64,000 nucleotides of DNA from Saxidomus purpurata (lineage: Eukaryota; Mollusca; Bivalvia; Venerida; Veneridae), in NCBI GenBank assembly GCA_022818135.1, contig JAFMSR010000007.1, positions 30,173,280 to 30,237,279 on the forward strand. The letters are read 5' to 3'. Made by a program: the position numbers and the translations under genes. The notes below the pieces were generated by a model, which was not told the DNA's origin, ran no database searches, and saw only the letters and a program-made list of their open reading frames with translations. Shown here in pieces: positions 11,221 through 21,970 of the stretch; position 1 is the stretch's first letter; each line of letters begins with the position of its first letter.

Positions 11221-12055
11221 TGGTTTTGAAATAGAATATATAGTATATATATATTTATATACCGTAACTGATTTCAATAGATCTACTAATTACTAGCACC
11301 GCCTGTGACTGTGTCTCATTTTCAGTGTAAGCTTTTAGTAGCATTTTTGCTGACATTGCTAAATATCTAAACTAGACCTGCCCATCTTTCAATTTAGACA
11401 GTACCAATCCTTGTCCAAAGGGGTAATCACTGAAGAGTTACTGACTGGATGGCACACTTTGCAGATTATGATCAGACTGCGACTATTTGGAGGTATATTT
11501 GAATGATATTCACGGGTTGCAAATGCAGGAACACTTGCTTCACCAATTAAAGTGCTTAGTCAAGGGTGTACTGAACATGATGGCCTTCTACTGTGAGTTT
11601 GTAATAACGATTGAAATTAAATTGAAAGTCAATTTAAAAGGTTGTAAGTTGGAATGGATTAAGTGCTTCAAATATCTCTATCTACTTAATTGTATTCTCT
11701 ATTTTAAAGAACCAATTAAAGCTTAGTCAAATATGTTTATGTTGAACATTTCACGACAACCTGTTGTAAACACACAAGACATATTATGCTTCAAACTTTA
11801 ATGTTCTCCAACAAAAAGATACAGTTCTTTAAGACAACGACACTTAACTAGACTAGATGCCCAGGTGCCACATGTCGAGCCCACCAGCTGTCAAAGTACT
11901 TACTCCTTACCAAGTAGAGATAGGTCAAAATACACCTAAAATTTGGATGTGACATGCATGTTGTACCACAGAAAAGTGGTCTCGGTTTTTCTCTACGGCC
12001 AGTTATCAGGAAAATATTCTTAAAACAAGGGAACCTCATGGTGGTGAACATTTAT
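11221..12055. other. 3' flank of fucosyltransferase copy 1
   Basis: It is collinear with the flank of copy 2 (20257-21480, apart from an LTR insertion). A 600-base core beginning GGATGGCACACTTTGCAG (about 11449) also occurs at 46236. No AATAAA lies close to the stop, so the polyadenylation site is uncertain. Confidence 0.6.
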
Positions 12056-12835
12056 GCCAAGTTTCATTAAAATCCCCCCACGCTTGAAGTAGAAATGCTC
12101 CGGACAAAGATATTTTTGAATTTGACTTTTAACGTCTAAGTGTGACCTTGCCCTCGACCTAGGGACCAGGCCCCGATTTCACGAAATTACTTAAGTAATT
12201 GCTCAGCTAAGTATATTATTTTAAAGTCTTATTCTCACTTAAAATAAGGATACTTTTTTATTGTCATTCTGAACGATAGTCTATTTTTAAATATAATTAA
12301 CATGTTGAAAGAAAACAATGTTGTATAATACTAAATGCAAGTCAGATATAGTGAAAAATTCATTTGAATACAAGTTAAGAATTTTAAGAATTTTGATAAT
12401 TTGCTTAAGTAAATTACTTGCTTTTTAGCAACATTTCCTGCAAAAATACTGACAAGTGTATAATAATTGTAATAAATGGGTAAAAACGATTCTTAAAAAC
12501 TTCAATTCTTTAAATGAAGAAACATGAAAGGCGCTTATAAGTGTTGAAATAAGTTGAGCATGTTACTAAGTAATTAAATAAGTATTTTCGTTATCCGGGG
12601 CCAGGTTATTGCGCATGACACTACGTCTCAAGGTGGTGAACATTTTAGCAAAGTAACATCATAATCCCTCCATGCATGAAGAAGAAATACTCCTGACAAA
12701 GTCATTCTTGAATTATTCTTGTATCTGATATTTGGTCTCTAAGTGTGACCTTGACCTTGGAACTAGAGACCTGATGCTTGCGAATGACACTTTATCTCAT
12801 GATGGTGAACACATTGTGTCGCCTGTACTTTATAA
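12040..12835. mobile_element. Dispersed GACCTTGACC-type tandem repeat family (unit 1)
   Basis: Two or three degenerate monomers share TGTGACCTTG...CTAGGGACC...GGTGAACAT...AAATCCCTCCATGC. The same texture is seen at 21540-21850, 46890-47350, 57480-58330 and 61290-62160. It is a non-coding family common in bivalve-type DNA; here it is split by a 430 bp MITE. Confidence 0.65.
12171..12600. mobile_element. 430 bp MITE with CCAGG target duplication
   Basis: The insert begins CCCCGATTTCACG and ends TTATCCGGGG, so short inverted ends CCCCG(G)AT are visible. CCAGG flanks both sides (12166-12170 and 12601-12605). Unit 2 has the uninterrupted sequence (GGGACCTGGTTCATGCGC) at about 21615, which fixes the insertion as unique to unit 1. 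Confidence 0.8.
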
Positions 12836-12965
12836 ATCAACATCTTAGTAGAGATCATCCCGGAGGTTACGGGTTCGAGCCCCACTGGGGTTACGACCGT
12901 ACCTCCTCATATGACACCAGTATTATTTTTTCCAGAAAGCGGACTTGAGAGTGACTCGATAAGCT
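12836..12965 (+). mobile_element. tRNA-derived SINE (unit 1)
   Basis: A pol III B box (GGGTTCGAGCCCC) sits after CATCCCGGAGGTTAC. Downstream is a body with CGACCGTACCTCC and TATGACACCAG. Sister copies are at 21865 (same strand), 40600 and 47460 (both minus). Presence in units 1 and 2 shows it predates that duplication. Confidence 0.65.
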
Positions 12966-13994
12966 ACAAGCTTTCTTCACAATCGAGCTAAAATAAATTA
13001 GTATAAACTAAGGCTCATTCCTTTTAATTTAGTCTATGGTCTCAATCTAAGATTTCAATCACGTCATGTTCGGAACGTGCAGATTAAACGTAACTTGTTA
13101 TCTGATGCGTTAAAAAAAACTTAGACAAGAATTTCAGAAAAGTCAAGCTTTGCAAAGTTTCAGCCAAATTTCTTCATAAGTTTAAGAGATATGACTTCGC
13201 ATGCAAAACTGTAAGCGAGAATAATAACTAGCATTTTTTTCGAGTAGTCGAGTTAAAAACCTAATAGATATATTACTAGTTATTTATATTTATTATTTAT
13301 TTCATTTATTTATTTAAGTCTCTTCCATCGACATACATATACATTACATTGACAAATACGTTAAAACATGCAAATGGTCATTCTATTAAGAGTTATCAGA
13401 GACTACTCTTCTTATCAATATTGCACAAAAGAACTTATCACAATGATATGTACGCATTATAAAACATGTAAAACCACTGTACCATTTGTACAAGACCAGT
13501 TGTGCTTATACAAGCTAAACATGTTAAAATCTGCCATAAAATAATTCTTAAAAATTGACCTGGAATGTACATGCAATTGCTGAAGATTACAAAGATTTCT
13601 AAAACACCTAGAACATCACATCAGATGTGAAATGCACTAATTAACAGTAATGCTACAATAGTCAGGTGCTGAGAAAACCAAACCCTAATAACACTATACC
13701 TCGTATCTGAAGCAGATCTGAATATGTGTAATGAAAGAAATCCAATAGTTGACGTTATGGTTTTATACCACATTCTTGTTATTTACTTATATCAATACCT
13801 ATAAAGTACCTTTAAACATTTCAAAATATTAAAAATTTGTAGATAAATATCTGTCATTGAGGTTGGCCCTCTCATAACATGCCATGATCGCTAATATATT
13901 TAAACAATACCACTCACTTTAGTGACAAATCTTGTAACAGCAGACATTAAGAGTTACAACTACTCATTTTGTTAACATAATACAATTAATATTA
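12966..13994. other. Non-coding spacer shared by units 1 and 2
   Basis: It matches 21966-23024 closely, including AATAATAAC-rich and TTTATTTATTTAAGTC stretches. No gene is seen. A block at 13405-13553 recurs as an insert in the retrotransposon relic just downstream. Confidence 0.55.
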
Positions 13995-14935
13995 TCTTTA
14001 TACGAATTCAACTCGTCTTTTTAAAATACTATAGCAGGTTTTGGCAGACAACCGAACTAGACTCCCATCAGAAAATATTGTTTCAAATTTTTGTTCTTCT
14101 GACATAGTTGGAAAGTCAATTACTATCTCTGCAGCCTTTTCGAACATGTTTTCTCGTAAATCATCATATAAATGACATCTCATTATAACATGAAACTCTG
14201 TTTCCGAAGGGACATAACCTTTGCTCAACTGGCAACCTTTCATACCGTCCAGTTTCAAGACGAATGGGTGTAGTACCACATCTAAAGTTACTGATTAGCA
14301 ATTCTTAAATTTACTATATGTTCTGAGTTTATTCCCTCCATATTTACTTGGAACAACAATATCATTTATCACTCTTTCCCATGATATGACATAATTATTC
14401 ATACATGCTTTAGAGACTGTATCTACAAATATTTTCTTTGACACAGTTATGTTCCTAGCTATATCAGCACAGCCAAATGCATTAAGGATCTGCATGACCC
14501 GATTCTTCTGATCAATATTGCACAAAAGAACTTTTCACAATGATATGTACGCATTATAAAACATGTAGAACCACTGCTAATCTTATAGATAAGATTTGTA
14601 CAAGACTATATGTGCTTATACAAGCTAAACCTGTTAAAATCTGCCATAAAATAAATCCAATTTTTACACCTTGTCCCATTTTTCTCCATACAGTACATGA
14701 AAATTTTATAATTAACTCTGAATGCAGGCAATTTAGAAACTATAAACAAGTATGTAGAAACACAAGTTGTTTGTCTCACTATTGCCGGTTTCCAAGCCAT
14801 ATCACCATAAACACCAGCCCCGGGAGCATGTTTACGATTTCCTAAGTAGAGACACTAAGTCCTCTGCAAAATTGACTCTATACATGAAAACTTCCCAGTA
14901 CATGTACCCCTGATTGCTGCACCATATGCAACTAC
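13995..14935 (-). pseudogene. Non-LTR retrotransposon C-terminal relic, copy between units 1 and 2
   Basis: Minus-strand pieces read as the end of a non-LTR (jockey/CR1-like) polymerase protein: ETEFHVIMRCHLYDDLREN, then DFPTMSEEQKFETIFSD, and upstream TTCVSTYLF and ISWERVIND. Frames are broken at about 14290, and a 150-base block is inserted at 14502-14652. The better preserved sister is at 23025-23893. The CPFYNDQVET-type Cys motif seen in the sister is lost here. It is dead. Confidence 0.75.
14502..14652. repeat. 150-base block inserted in the retrotransposon relic
   Basis: The stretch with TCAATATTGCACAAAAGAAC through ACAAGCTAAACCTGTTAAAA matches 13405-13553 and, more closely, 22424-22570. 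The sister relic lacks it (TGACCCAGTAATTCCAATT at 23594). It is therefore a local copy-and-paste event in unit 1 after the duplication. Confidence 0.75.
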
Positions 14936-15260
14936 AGAACGCACGCAAATAACAATAAGGATCTACTTTTGGTCTTAGTGCAAAGATTTTTACAATCCAT
15001 TGGTCAAAAGACCCTTTTAATTTTACGTAATAGTAAGGATATTTCTAACATCTCAACTGTGTTAAAGATAGCTATCTTTTAACAACGGTTAACGTTTAGG
15101 TAACATTTTAATTAAATTGCACATGCCACTATAATAAACTAGTAACTTAATGATTTTTTATGGACTTTTGCTAACGGCTATATACTGACATCTTACAAAT
15201 AATAAAGTAGTTAATAATTTGCATTAAAAAGGAATATATATATATATTTCTGCTTACGAA
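14936..15260 (+). promoter_or_regulatory. Conserved 5' flank of fucosyltransferase copy 2
   Basis: It matches the flanks of copies 1 and 3, including the block ending GGAATATATATATATATTTC before the ATG. The part from 14936 to about 15080 is the tail of the retrotransposon relic in all likelihood. A promoter role is inferred only from position. Confidence 0.4.
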
Positions 15261-16531
15261 ATGGTAAGCATTACACGATATCTTGCTTTTCTATGCGTTG
15301 CTTTATTTATATTAATACTTCAGCACGCTCTGATTCATCAACCAGTTCAAATGGAATTGACACAAAACACATACTTTGTACAGGAAAATAATGCCAAAGA
15401 GTTGCAAAAGCAAACAGGATATATAAAAACAATACAATGGTTTGATACTTATAACAATAACAATGGATTGCGAAATCGGGCGTTGGGTATTGATTTTGAA
15501 AAGTGCAAAATCAGGAAATGTAAGATACTCAAATACTTCGAAGTCTCTAATCTTAAAGATAGCCAGAAAAATTATGGACTTTTAGATGCTGATGCTGTTA
15601 TATTCCAAGGCGTTCATCTCGGAGAAATGTCACCTCCTTTACGTCGGGATAAGAATCAGGTATTTACTTTCATTACCCCTTGTCCCACTATGTTTCTAAC
15701 AGGGACTTGTACATCTTTCAATTTATACAGTACCGTTAATTGTTCATATGGGTACCATTGAAAAATCAAAGACGGGGGATTATGGCAAGTCAATTTAATA
15801 TTTGATCCAAAAATATATCTCTGATTTCATAGAGATTTGTCCTAAAACAGGATAGTTATCTCTCAAATTCAGAGATATCTCTGTAAATAAGTAAATACCT
15901 CTCTTTAAATAGAAATATCTCTCTTGCTTTTAAACTGATATCTCCTAAAAATAAAGAGATATATCTCAATGTAAAATAAGATATATCTCTAAACGTACAG
16001 GGACATCTCTGCTATTTTAAAAGATATGTCTGAAAAAATGATAATTATTTGTGAAAGACATTTCTTGAACTGATCTGTTTTCTGTTTGTTAAAAGATATA
16101 TTTATGGTGCCGTTAAGAGATACCCCGGTTTCCCTTTTAATAACATTATAGAAAGATACTTTAGTGTGCAAAGACCTCTGCAAAATTAAGAGATATTGAC
16201 GTTTATTTGGTCATATCGCGAGCGTTTTGAACACCATTTACAACAGCGGGCACTGGAAACTTTCAAATTATAGCCCGGTGTTAATGTTTAGGGAACATTG
16301 AGTGTATCAGTTTATTTTGTGTTTGTTGCATTGAAAGATATGTCTTACAAATACTTTTTTAAATATCTTGTCTGTAAACTATATCTCTGTAACATTGATA
16401 ATACTATGAGATATCACTCTTACAAACTCTAAAAAATATTAAGAACTGTCTGTCTGTCTGTTGTCTATCTGTCTGTCTCTGTCTCTCTCTCTTTCTGTCT
16501 CTCTGTCTCTCTCTCTCTGTCTGTCTGTCTG

Positions 16532-16562
<31 letters not shown>

Positions 16563-19500
16563 TACAAGTCTTTTATAACTCATACAAGAAAATCTTATTT
16601 CAAAGAGATATATTTCGTTTTAATATAGATATTTTTCGAGCCGAGAGATATCTTTGTATCACAGAAATATATTTCATAAACTTTAAAAGATATTATATGT
16701 TCAACATCATTTGAGAGATATGTTTCTTGTAATATGGTTTGCCATATCTTTTCAAATCAGAGAGATATATCTCTTGATTAGATAGTAAGAGATATCTTAT
16801 TGATTCAATCGTTTCGTTTTGAAAAAAATTCTCTTTCACTCTGAGAGGTATCTTTGTTGCACACTCCTGCGTTCACAAAAATATCTGTTTCACATCATTT
16901 TAGAGGCACCTTTCTATTTTTAGAGATATCTCTATATGTTAAGGGGATATCTCTCTATTTCAAATATGTATAACTTATCTATTTTGAGGTAGAAGAAATA
17001 TATCTGTACTATAAATAGTAAATAGGCTTGCCATATCTCTCAAATGATTTTAAACAGATATAGACCAGACTGCATGTATACACATACTGATCATGGTATT
17101 TTAAGGTGCCCGTGAAGTGAGACGTGATACATTTTTATTTCGTAGTAACGTAATACATTTCGCAACTATAGAATCTTACGAAATGTATTTCGTAATTGCG
17201 ATATAATAGTTGGTTTTTACGAAATCTTTTTCCGATTTTACGAAATGTTTTTACGAAATCTTATCTCGTTTTTTCGAAATCTTATTTCGTAAATTACGAC
17301 ATAAAAAGTATCACGTGTCACTTCACGGGCACCGTAATATTCACTACTCGCAAACGTAAACTCGGTTAAGCTATTGAATTTTATGATACCTTAGTCTCAG
17401 TGATAAATTTTATACCTTATCCAGAATGTTCACTTTTCATAAGCTGTTTACTTAGACCATTTTATTGCTACATTTCTTTAATGGACATGTCAAACTAGGG
17501 AGCTTACTCAAACTGTACTGACTGAAAAAAGGAAAGAATTGTTTGGCTAACCGTGATCTATGCGAGCAGGATATGAGTTAGAACTTGCAAAGAAATGAAT
17601 GCATATTATGTAGTCGGAGCAGAAACGTAAAAGATAAAACTTGTTTGATATGGGATTTGAACACATTTCAGCGCAGTTAGTATGTCAGTGGCGATCTTTT
17701 GTGCTTGATCGCTTTACCTTGATTATTTGATTTTCGCATTTTTCGCGAATTTCGAACAGCGCTTATTCTAAAATCGCGTGAGATATTCATTTCAGAGTAT
17801 ACTAACTATAAGAGAAGTCTCCATTCGCAAATAAAACTATGTGCTCACAAATCGCGATATTTTCTATGTGCTCACAAATCGCGATATTTTCTATGTGCTC
17901 ACAAAGCGCGATATTTTCTATGTGCTCACAAAGCACGATATTTTCTATGTGCTCACAAATCGCGATATTTTTGTCAAGCCAAAATTACCCAATTGACAAA
18001 CTACACTGTTAAAGTTGTTAGAAGGCTCTCAACTACGGATAGGGTGATTATCCAAACTGAATCATATTTTATTGTGATATATGTATCAAATTTACGTATC
18101 GTATCGTATATTAAGGCTTTATCGTTGGTACCGGTTTCCCATATGAGTCACGCACCCAGAAGAGGTTACTTATTTTAGGTTTCGGAGGATAGTGCAAGAT
18201 ACAGAAAGCGTCCCAAATTTCAGAGTCTCCCCTGGTTCTTATACATGCCAGGTGTATAGCACCCATACATGGGACCTCGGTTTTAGTCTCATCCGAAAGA
18301 CTGTTGGTAATTTTAGTTGGTCAGCCCTGGTATTACAAGTCTCGTGCTCTACCAATTGAGCAAACCGGGCTGACTATCAAATTTACAAAGTGCGTAAATA
18401 TCATTATATGCGAATGTGTTGGACGATATACTGCGTAAACCCTATATAGTGGCTCTCTAATTTACTTTTTTCATACTTGTTTAAAATTTCATACAGTCAG
18501 TACAATGCACGTGTTTTAACTTTTTTTATTAGAAAAGCATGGAAGGACAAAAAATCCTAAAATGGACTCATCCATGTTTCATTTTGAACAGTTCATTTGA
18601 TTGTTAAAAGGTGTGCTCGGTGAAAATATTCTGACTGAACATCAAGCAGTGCTGATCATGATCAAACTGCATTGATGTGCAAGCTGATCATGGTCTGCAT
18701 TGGTTGAATTTCTGTACTTTTAGCTAAAATTCTTTAACAGTGCTGCCATACTAATTCTTTTTACCAATGATTTCTTTCAAGATAAAAGCAACTTAAATCA
18801 TCTTCGTATATGTTAATAAAATCTGAAAGAAAATTGATTCTCATGACTGGTTTGGACAGAAAGTATTTCGGGACCTTTGTTCACACCGAAAAGGGTGTTC
18901 CGGCTAAAAACGTTAATTCTCACTGAATAGGCAAGGAACACCTTTGTTCGGGCTGACAAAGTCTTTCAGGAATGGCTTCGTTCGTGCTCAGAAGACTAGT
19001 CAGGCGAATCTTATATTTCAAGATTTTCGTTTGGACTGAATTGTATATCCCTCGAATTTGACTTAGGTTGAACGTATTTTCGCGACCTTGATAATTTGGG
19101 CTCACAAAATCTCTCGGGACCATGCGTTTAGAATAAACACATACTTCTTTACTACAATATCTTTGTGTTATACATGTTTCAGGTATTTGTGTTTGCTGAA
19201 CGGGAAGCTTGGTGGGACCATGGTCTCTTTCATAGTATGATGTCTCCGAAGAAGCCACATAAAAATGCTAAAAATTCTGACGATGACTGGTTTTCCATGC
19301 CAGTACCAGACTTTTTGGTGTCTCCTGCGCATTACACGAACGCACTCCGGTTTCGGGGCGTTTTTAACTGGACAATGACATACAGGCAAGATTCAGATAT
19401 ACCAATGTTATATGGACAAGTTCTTCACAAAAAGTTCGCTACCCATAAACAAAGATTAATGTTCGAAAGGGAAAATGAAGAGAGAAGCTATGACACCATT

Positions 19501-20256
19501 TTTAAAAGCAAAACGAGTGCTGTTGTTTGGCTAGTAAGTCATTGTTCAACAAAATCAAAGCGCGAAAACTATGTCGAAAAGTTAAAGCAATACATTAAAG
19601 TGGATGTCATAGGAAAATGTGGTGAGAATTTGTGTCCAAAAAATGCGTCAACATGCCGTGAAGAAATTATCAGAAAATACAAGTTTGTTCTTTCATTTGA
19701 GAATACCTTCCATAAAGACTACGTGACTGAGAAATTATTTGACTGGTACTCAGAAGATATCATACCTGTTGTTTATGGAATGGCCGATTACAAGAACATT
19801 GTTCCCGACGGGACTATAATCAACGCAGCCGATTTTGACTCACCAAAACTTTTAGCAAATTATTTAAATTACGTTGGCTCTAATCGCGAAATCTATTCAA
19901 AATTTTTATGGCGGAAAAGACGTTATTTTAGTGTTCAGCATGATGTTATGCAACAGAAGTCATACTGTCAGCTGTGTGACTGGCTACATAATTTAAATGC
20001 CCATAGAAAATCATATCCTGAAATAGACAAATGGTGGCAGGTAAACGATACATCTGCATACATTAAATTAAACAAACAGGCAGTGCCTTCTGTTGGAAGT
20101 TACATACAGAAATACTGGCTTTGGTTAATTTTATTAACCGTGCCAATATTTGCACTCTGTTTTATAATAACATGTATTTGTAGAAAGTGCACGTGTAGCA
20201 GGTCAGAGATGAGTAATAAGAGGAGAGAACTGATAGACCTGCAGGAATGGTTTTGA
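15261..20256 (+). CDS. Alpha-1,3-fucosyltransferase (GT10), tandem copy 2; exons 15261-15659 and 19183-20256
   Basis: The spliced product is 490 residues, with the same phase-0 junction as copy 1. All GT10 blocks are kept: FNWTMTYRQDSDIPMLYG, YKFVLSFENTFHKDYVTEK and CQLC. This copy keeps a Trp in LWRKR where copies 1 and 3 have LRRK; the Tyr-Phe-x-Trp-Arg region is conserved in vertebrate GT10, so copy 2 may be closest to the ancestral form. Its anchor differs strongly from copy 1 (ten of the first 22 residues) although the rest of exon 1 differs at two. A NAS sequon is present. The tail reads NKRRELI, so the acidic dileucine pattern of the other copies is lost by Glu-to-Lys, and the protein ends LQEWF. 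The intron carries a SINE and a MITE; the 3' flank carries a miniature LTR element. Confidence 0.93.
15800..17060. repeat. Field of GATATC-centred palindromes (intron, unit 2)
   Basis: It has the same AGAGATATCTCT-type motifs as units 1 and 3. The CTGT/CT-rich tract at 16446-16562 splits the field. Unit 1 lacks the right half of this field together with the MITE at 17105. Confidence 0.75.
16446..16562. repeat. CTGT / CT microsatellite
   Basis: Mixed TGTC and TC units form a pyrimidine tract on the plus strand. Positional equivalents are at 6366-6430 and 25808-25885. Confidence 0.9.
17105..17333. mobile_element. 229 bp MITE with 26-bp inverted ends
   Basis: The ends are GGTGCCCGTGAAGTGA... 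and its complement, with one mismatch over 26 bases. The interior is dense in ACGAAAT / ATTTCGT inverted motifs, so the whole element can fold. No clear target duplication was seen. A copy missing its right end is at the matching place in unit 3 (27443-27660). Confidence 0.8.
17836..17970. repeat. 27-bp minisatellite, five copies (unit 2)
   Basis: Same unit as at 6746; two copies have GCGCGAT or GCACGAT in place of TCGCGAT. Copy number differs from unit 1 (five against seven), as expected of an unstable array. Confidence 0.95.
18096..18374 (-). mobile_element. tRNA-derived SINE with 12-bp target duplication
   Basis: Read on the minus strand it starts GTCAGCCCGGTTTGCTC, with a tRNA-like head, then a body with GATGAGACTAAAACCGAGG and CCCATGTATGGGTGC. 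TATCAAATTTAC flanks it at 18084-18095 and 18375-18386. Unit 1 has the empty site with one TATCAAATTTAC at about 7048. The same family is at 56957 on the plus strand. Confidence 0.9.
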
Positions 20257-20295
20257 AATAGACTATATAGTATATAAGTATACCGTAATTGATTT
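20257..20295 (+). other. Start of 3' UTR of copy 2
   Basis: A short stretch between the stop codon and an LTR insertion. ATTT at 20292-20295 is the left target duplication of that element. Confidence 0.6.
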
Positions 20296-20763
20296 TGTAA
20301 CATGCCGAGGGCCTAAGACGCAGCAGATCCATTCAGTGAAAAGTATACTCAACCCTGAATGGGTCTCTGTGCCTTATATATACTACCCTAATCCCCATCA
20401 CATGTACATGGGTTTTAAATTTGCATATTATCATCATATGCGACCGAACGTTTTCACTACGTTCACTAATCGTTACACTACTTCCCCCTCCGAAAAGACT
20501 TGTCCCGAGTCTTGGCCTGGGAACTTCGTGGGTAAGGCAACTCCTGTCTGGCAGTTGTCTTCATCCCACCGCTGCCACCATTTGTAACATGCCGAGGGCC
20601 TAAGACGCAGCAGCTCATTCAGTAAATAGTATACTCAACCCTGAATGGGTCTCTGTGCCTTATATATACTACCCTAATCCCCATCACATGTACATGGGTT
20701 TTAAATTTGCATATTATCATCATATGCGACCGAACGTTTTCACTACGTTCACCAATCGTTACA
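20296..20763 (-). mobile_element. Miniature LTR retroelement (TRIM/SMART type), 468 bp
   Basis: Two direct repeats of 182 and 181 bases (20296-20477 and 20583-20763) each begin TGTAACATGCC and end CGTTACA. They enclose only 105 bases. Read on the minus strand, the interior starts just after the LTR with TGGTGGCAGCGGTGGGAT, which fits the primer-binding region seen in many Gypsy-type elements, and ends with GGAGGGGGAAGTAG, a polypurine tract. ATTT flanks both sides (20292-20295 and 20764-20767). Units 1 and 3 have the empty site (CTGATTTCAATAG). There is no coding capacity, so it must have been moved by another element's enzymes. Confidence 0.88.
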
Positions 20764-21860
20764 ATTTCAATAGATCTACTTATTACTAGCACCACTTGTG
20801 ACCGTGTCTTATTTTCAGTGTAGGCTTCTAGTAACATTTATGCTGACTTTGCTAAATATCTAAACTGGACCTGCCCATTTTTCAATATAGACAGTACCAT
20901 TTCTTGTCCAAAGGGGTAATCACTGAAGAGTTACTGACTGGACGGCACACTTTGCAGATTATGATCAGACTGCGACTATTTGGAGGTACATTTGAATGAT
21001 ATTCACGGGTTGCAAAAGCAGGAACACTTGCTTCACCAATTAAAGTGCTTAATCAAAGGTGTAGTTCTACATTTTCTAAACATGATGCCCTTCTATTGTG
21101 AGTATGTAATAACGATTGAAGGAACATTCAAAAAAAAATAATTGAAAGTCAATTTAAAAGATTTAAAAAAGTTGGAATGGATTAAGTGCTTCAAATATCT
21201 ATATACTTAAGTGTATTCTCCTTTTTTATATACCAATTAAAGCTTAGTCAAATATGTTTATGTTGAAAATTTCATGACAACCTGTTGTAAACACACAAGA
21301 CATATTATGCTTCAAACTTTAATGTTCTCCAACAAAAAGAAACAGTTCTTTAAGACAATGACACTTAACTAGACTAGATGCCCAGGTGCCACATGTCGAG
21401 CCCACCACCTGTCAAAAGGACTTACTCCTTATCAAGTAGAGATAGGTCAAAATACACCTAAAATTAGAACAAGGGTAGCTCATTGTGGTAAACATTTGTG
21501 CCAAGTTACATCAAAACATCAAAATCCCTCTAAGCTTGAAGAAGAAATGCTTCGGACAAAGGTACTTTTTAATTTGACCTTTAACCTCTAAGTGTGACCT
21601 TGACCTTCGACCTAGGGACCTGGTTCATGCGCATGACACTACGTCTTGAGGTGGTGAACATTTTTGCCAATTAACATTCAAATCCCTCCTTGTATGAAGT
21701 AGAAATACTCCGGACAAAGTCATTCTTGAATTATACATGTATTTGTATCTGACCTTTGGTCTCTAAAGTGTGACCATGAGCTTGGAACTAGAGACCTGGC
21801 TCTTGCGAATGACACTCAATCTCATGATGGTGAACATATTGTGTCACATGTACTTTATAA
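20764..21860. other. 3' flank of copy 2 with GACCTTGACC-type repeats
   Basis: Collinear with 11270-12830 of unit 1 without the MITE. It holds the shared GGATGGCACACTTTGCAG block (about 20940) and degenerate TGTGACCTTGACCTT monomers from about 21540. No gene is seen. Confidence 0.6.
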
Positions 21861-21970
21861 ATCAACATCTTAGTAAAGCTCATCCCGGAGGTTACGGGTT
21901 CGAGCCCCACTGGGGTCACGACTGTACCTTCTCATATGACACCAGTATTGTTTTTTCCAGAAAGCGGACT
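21861..21970 (+). mobile_element. tRNA-derived SINE (unit 2)
   Basis: Counterpart of the SINE at 12836, with the same B box (GGGTTCGAGCCCC) and body. Shared position in both units shows a single ancestral insertion. Confidence 0.65.

Larger units (their letters stand above)
15660..19182 (+). other. Intron of fucosyltransferase copy 2
   Basis: The splice borders are identical to copy 1. It contains the GATATC palindrome field (15800-17050), a CTGT/CT tract, a 229 bp MITE, the 27-bp minisatellite and a SINE. No exon is seen. Confidence 0.85.
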
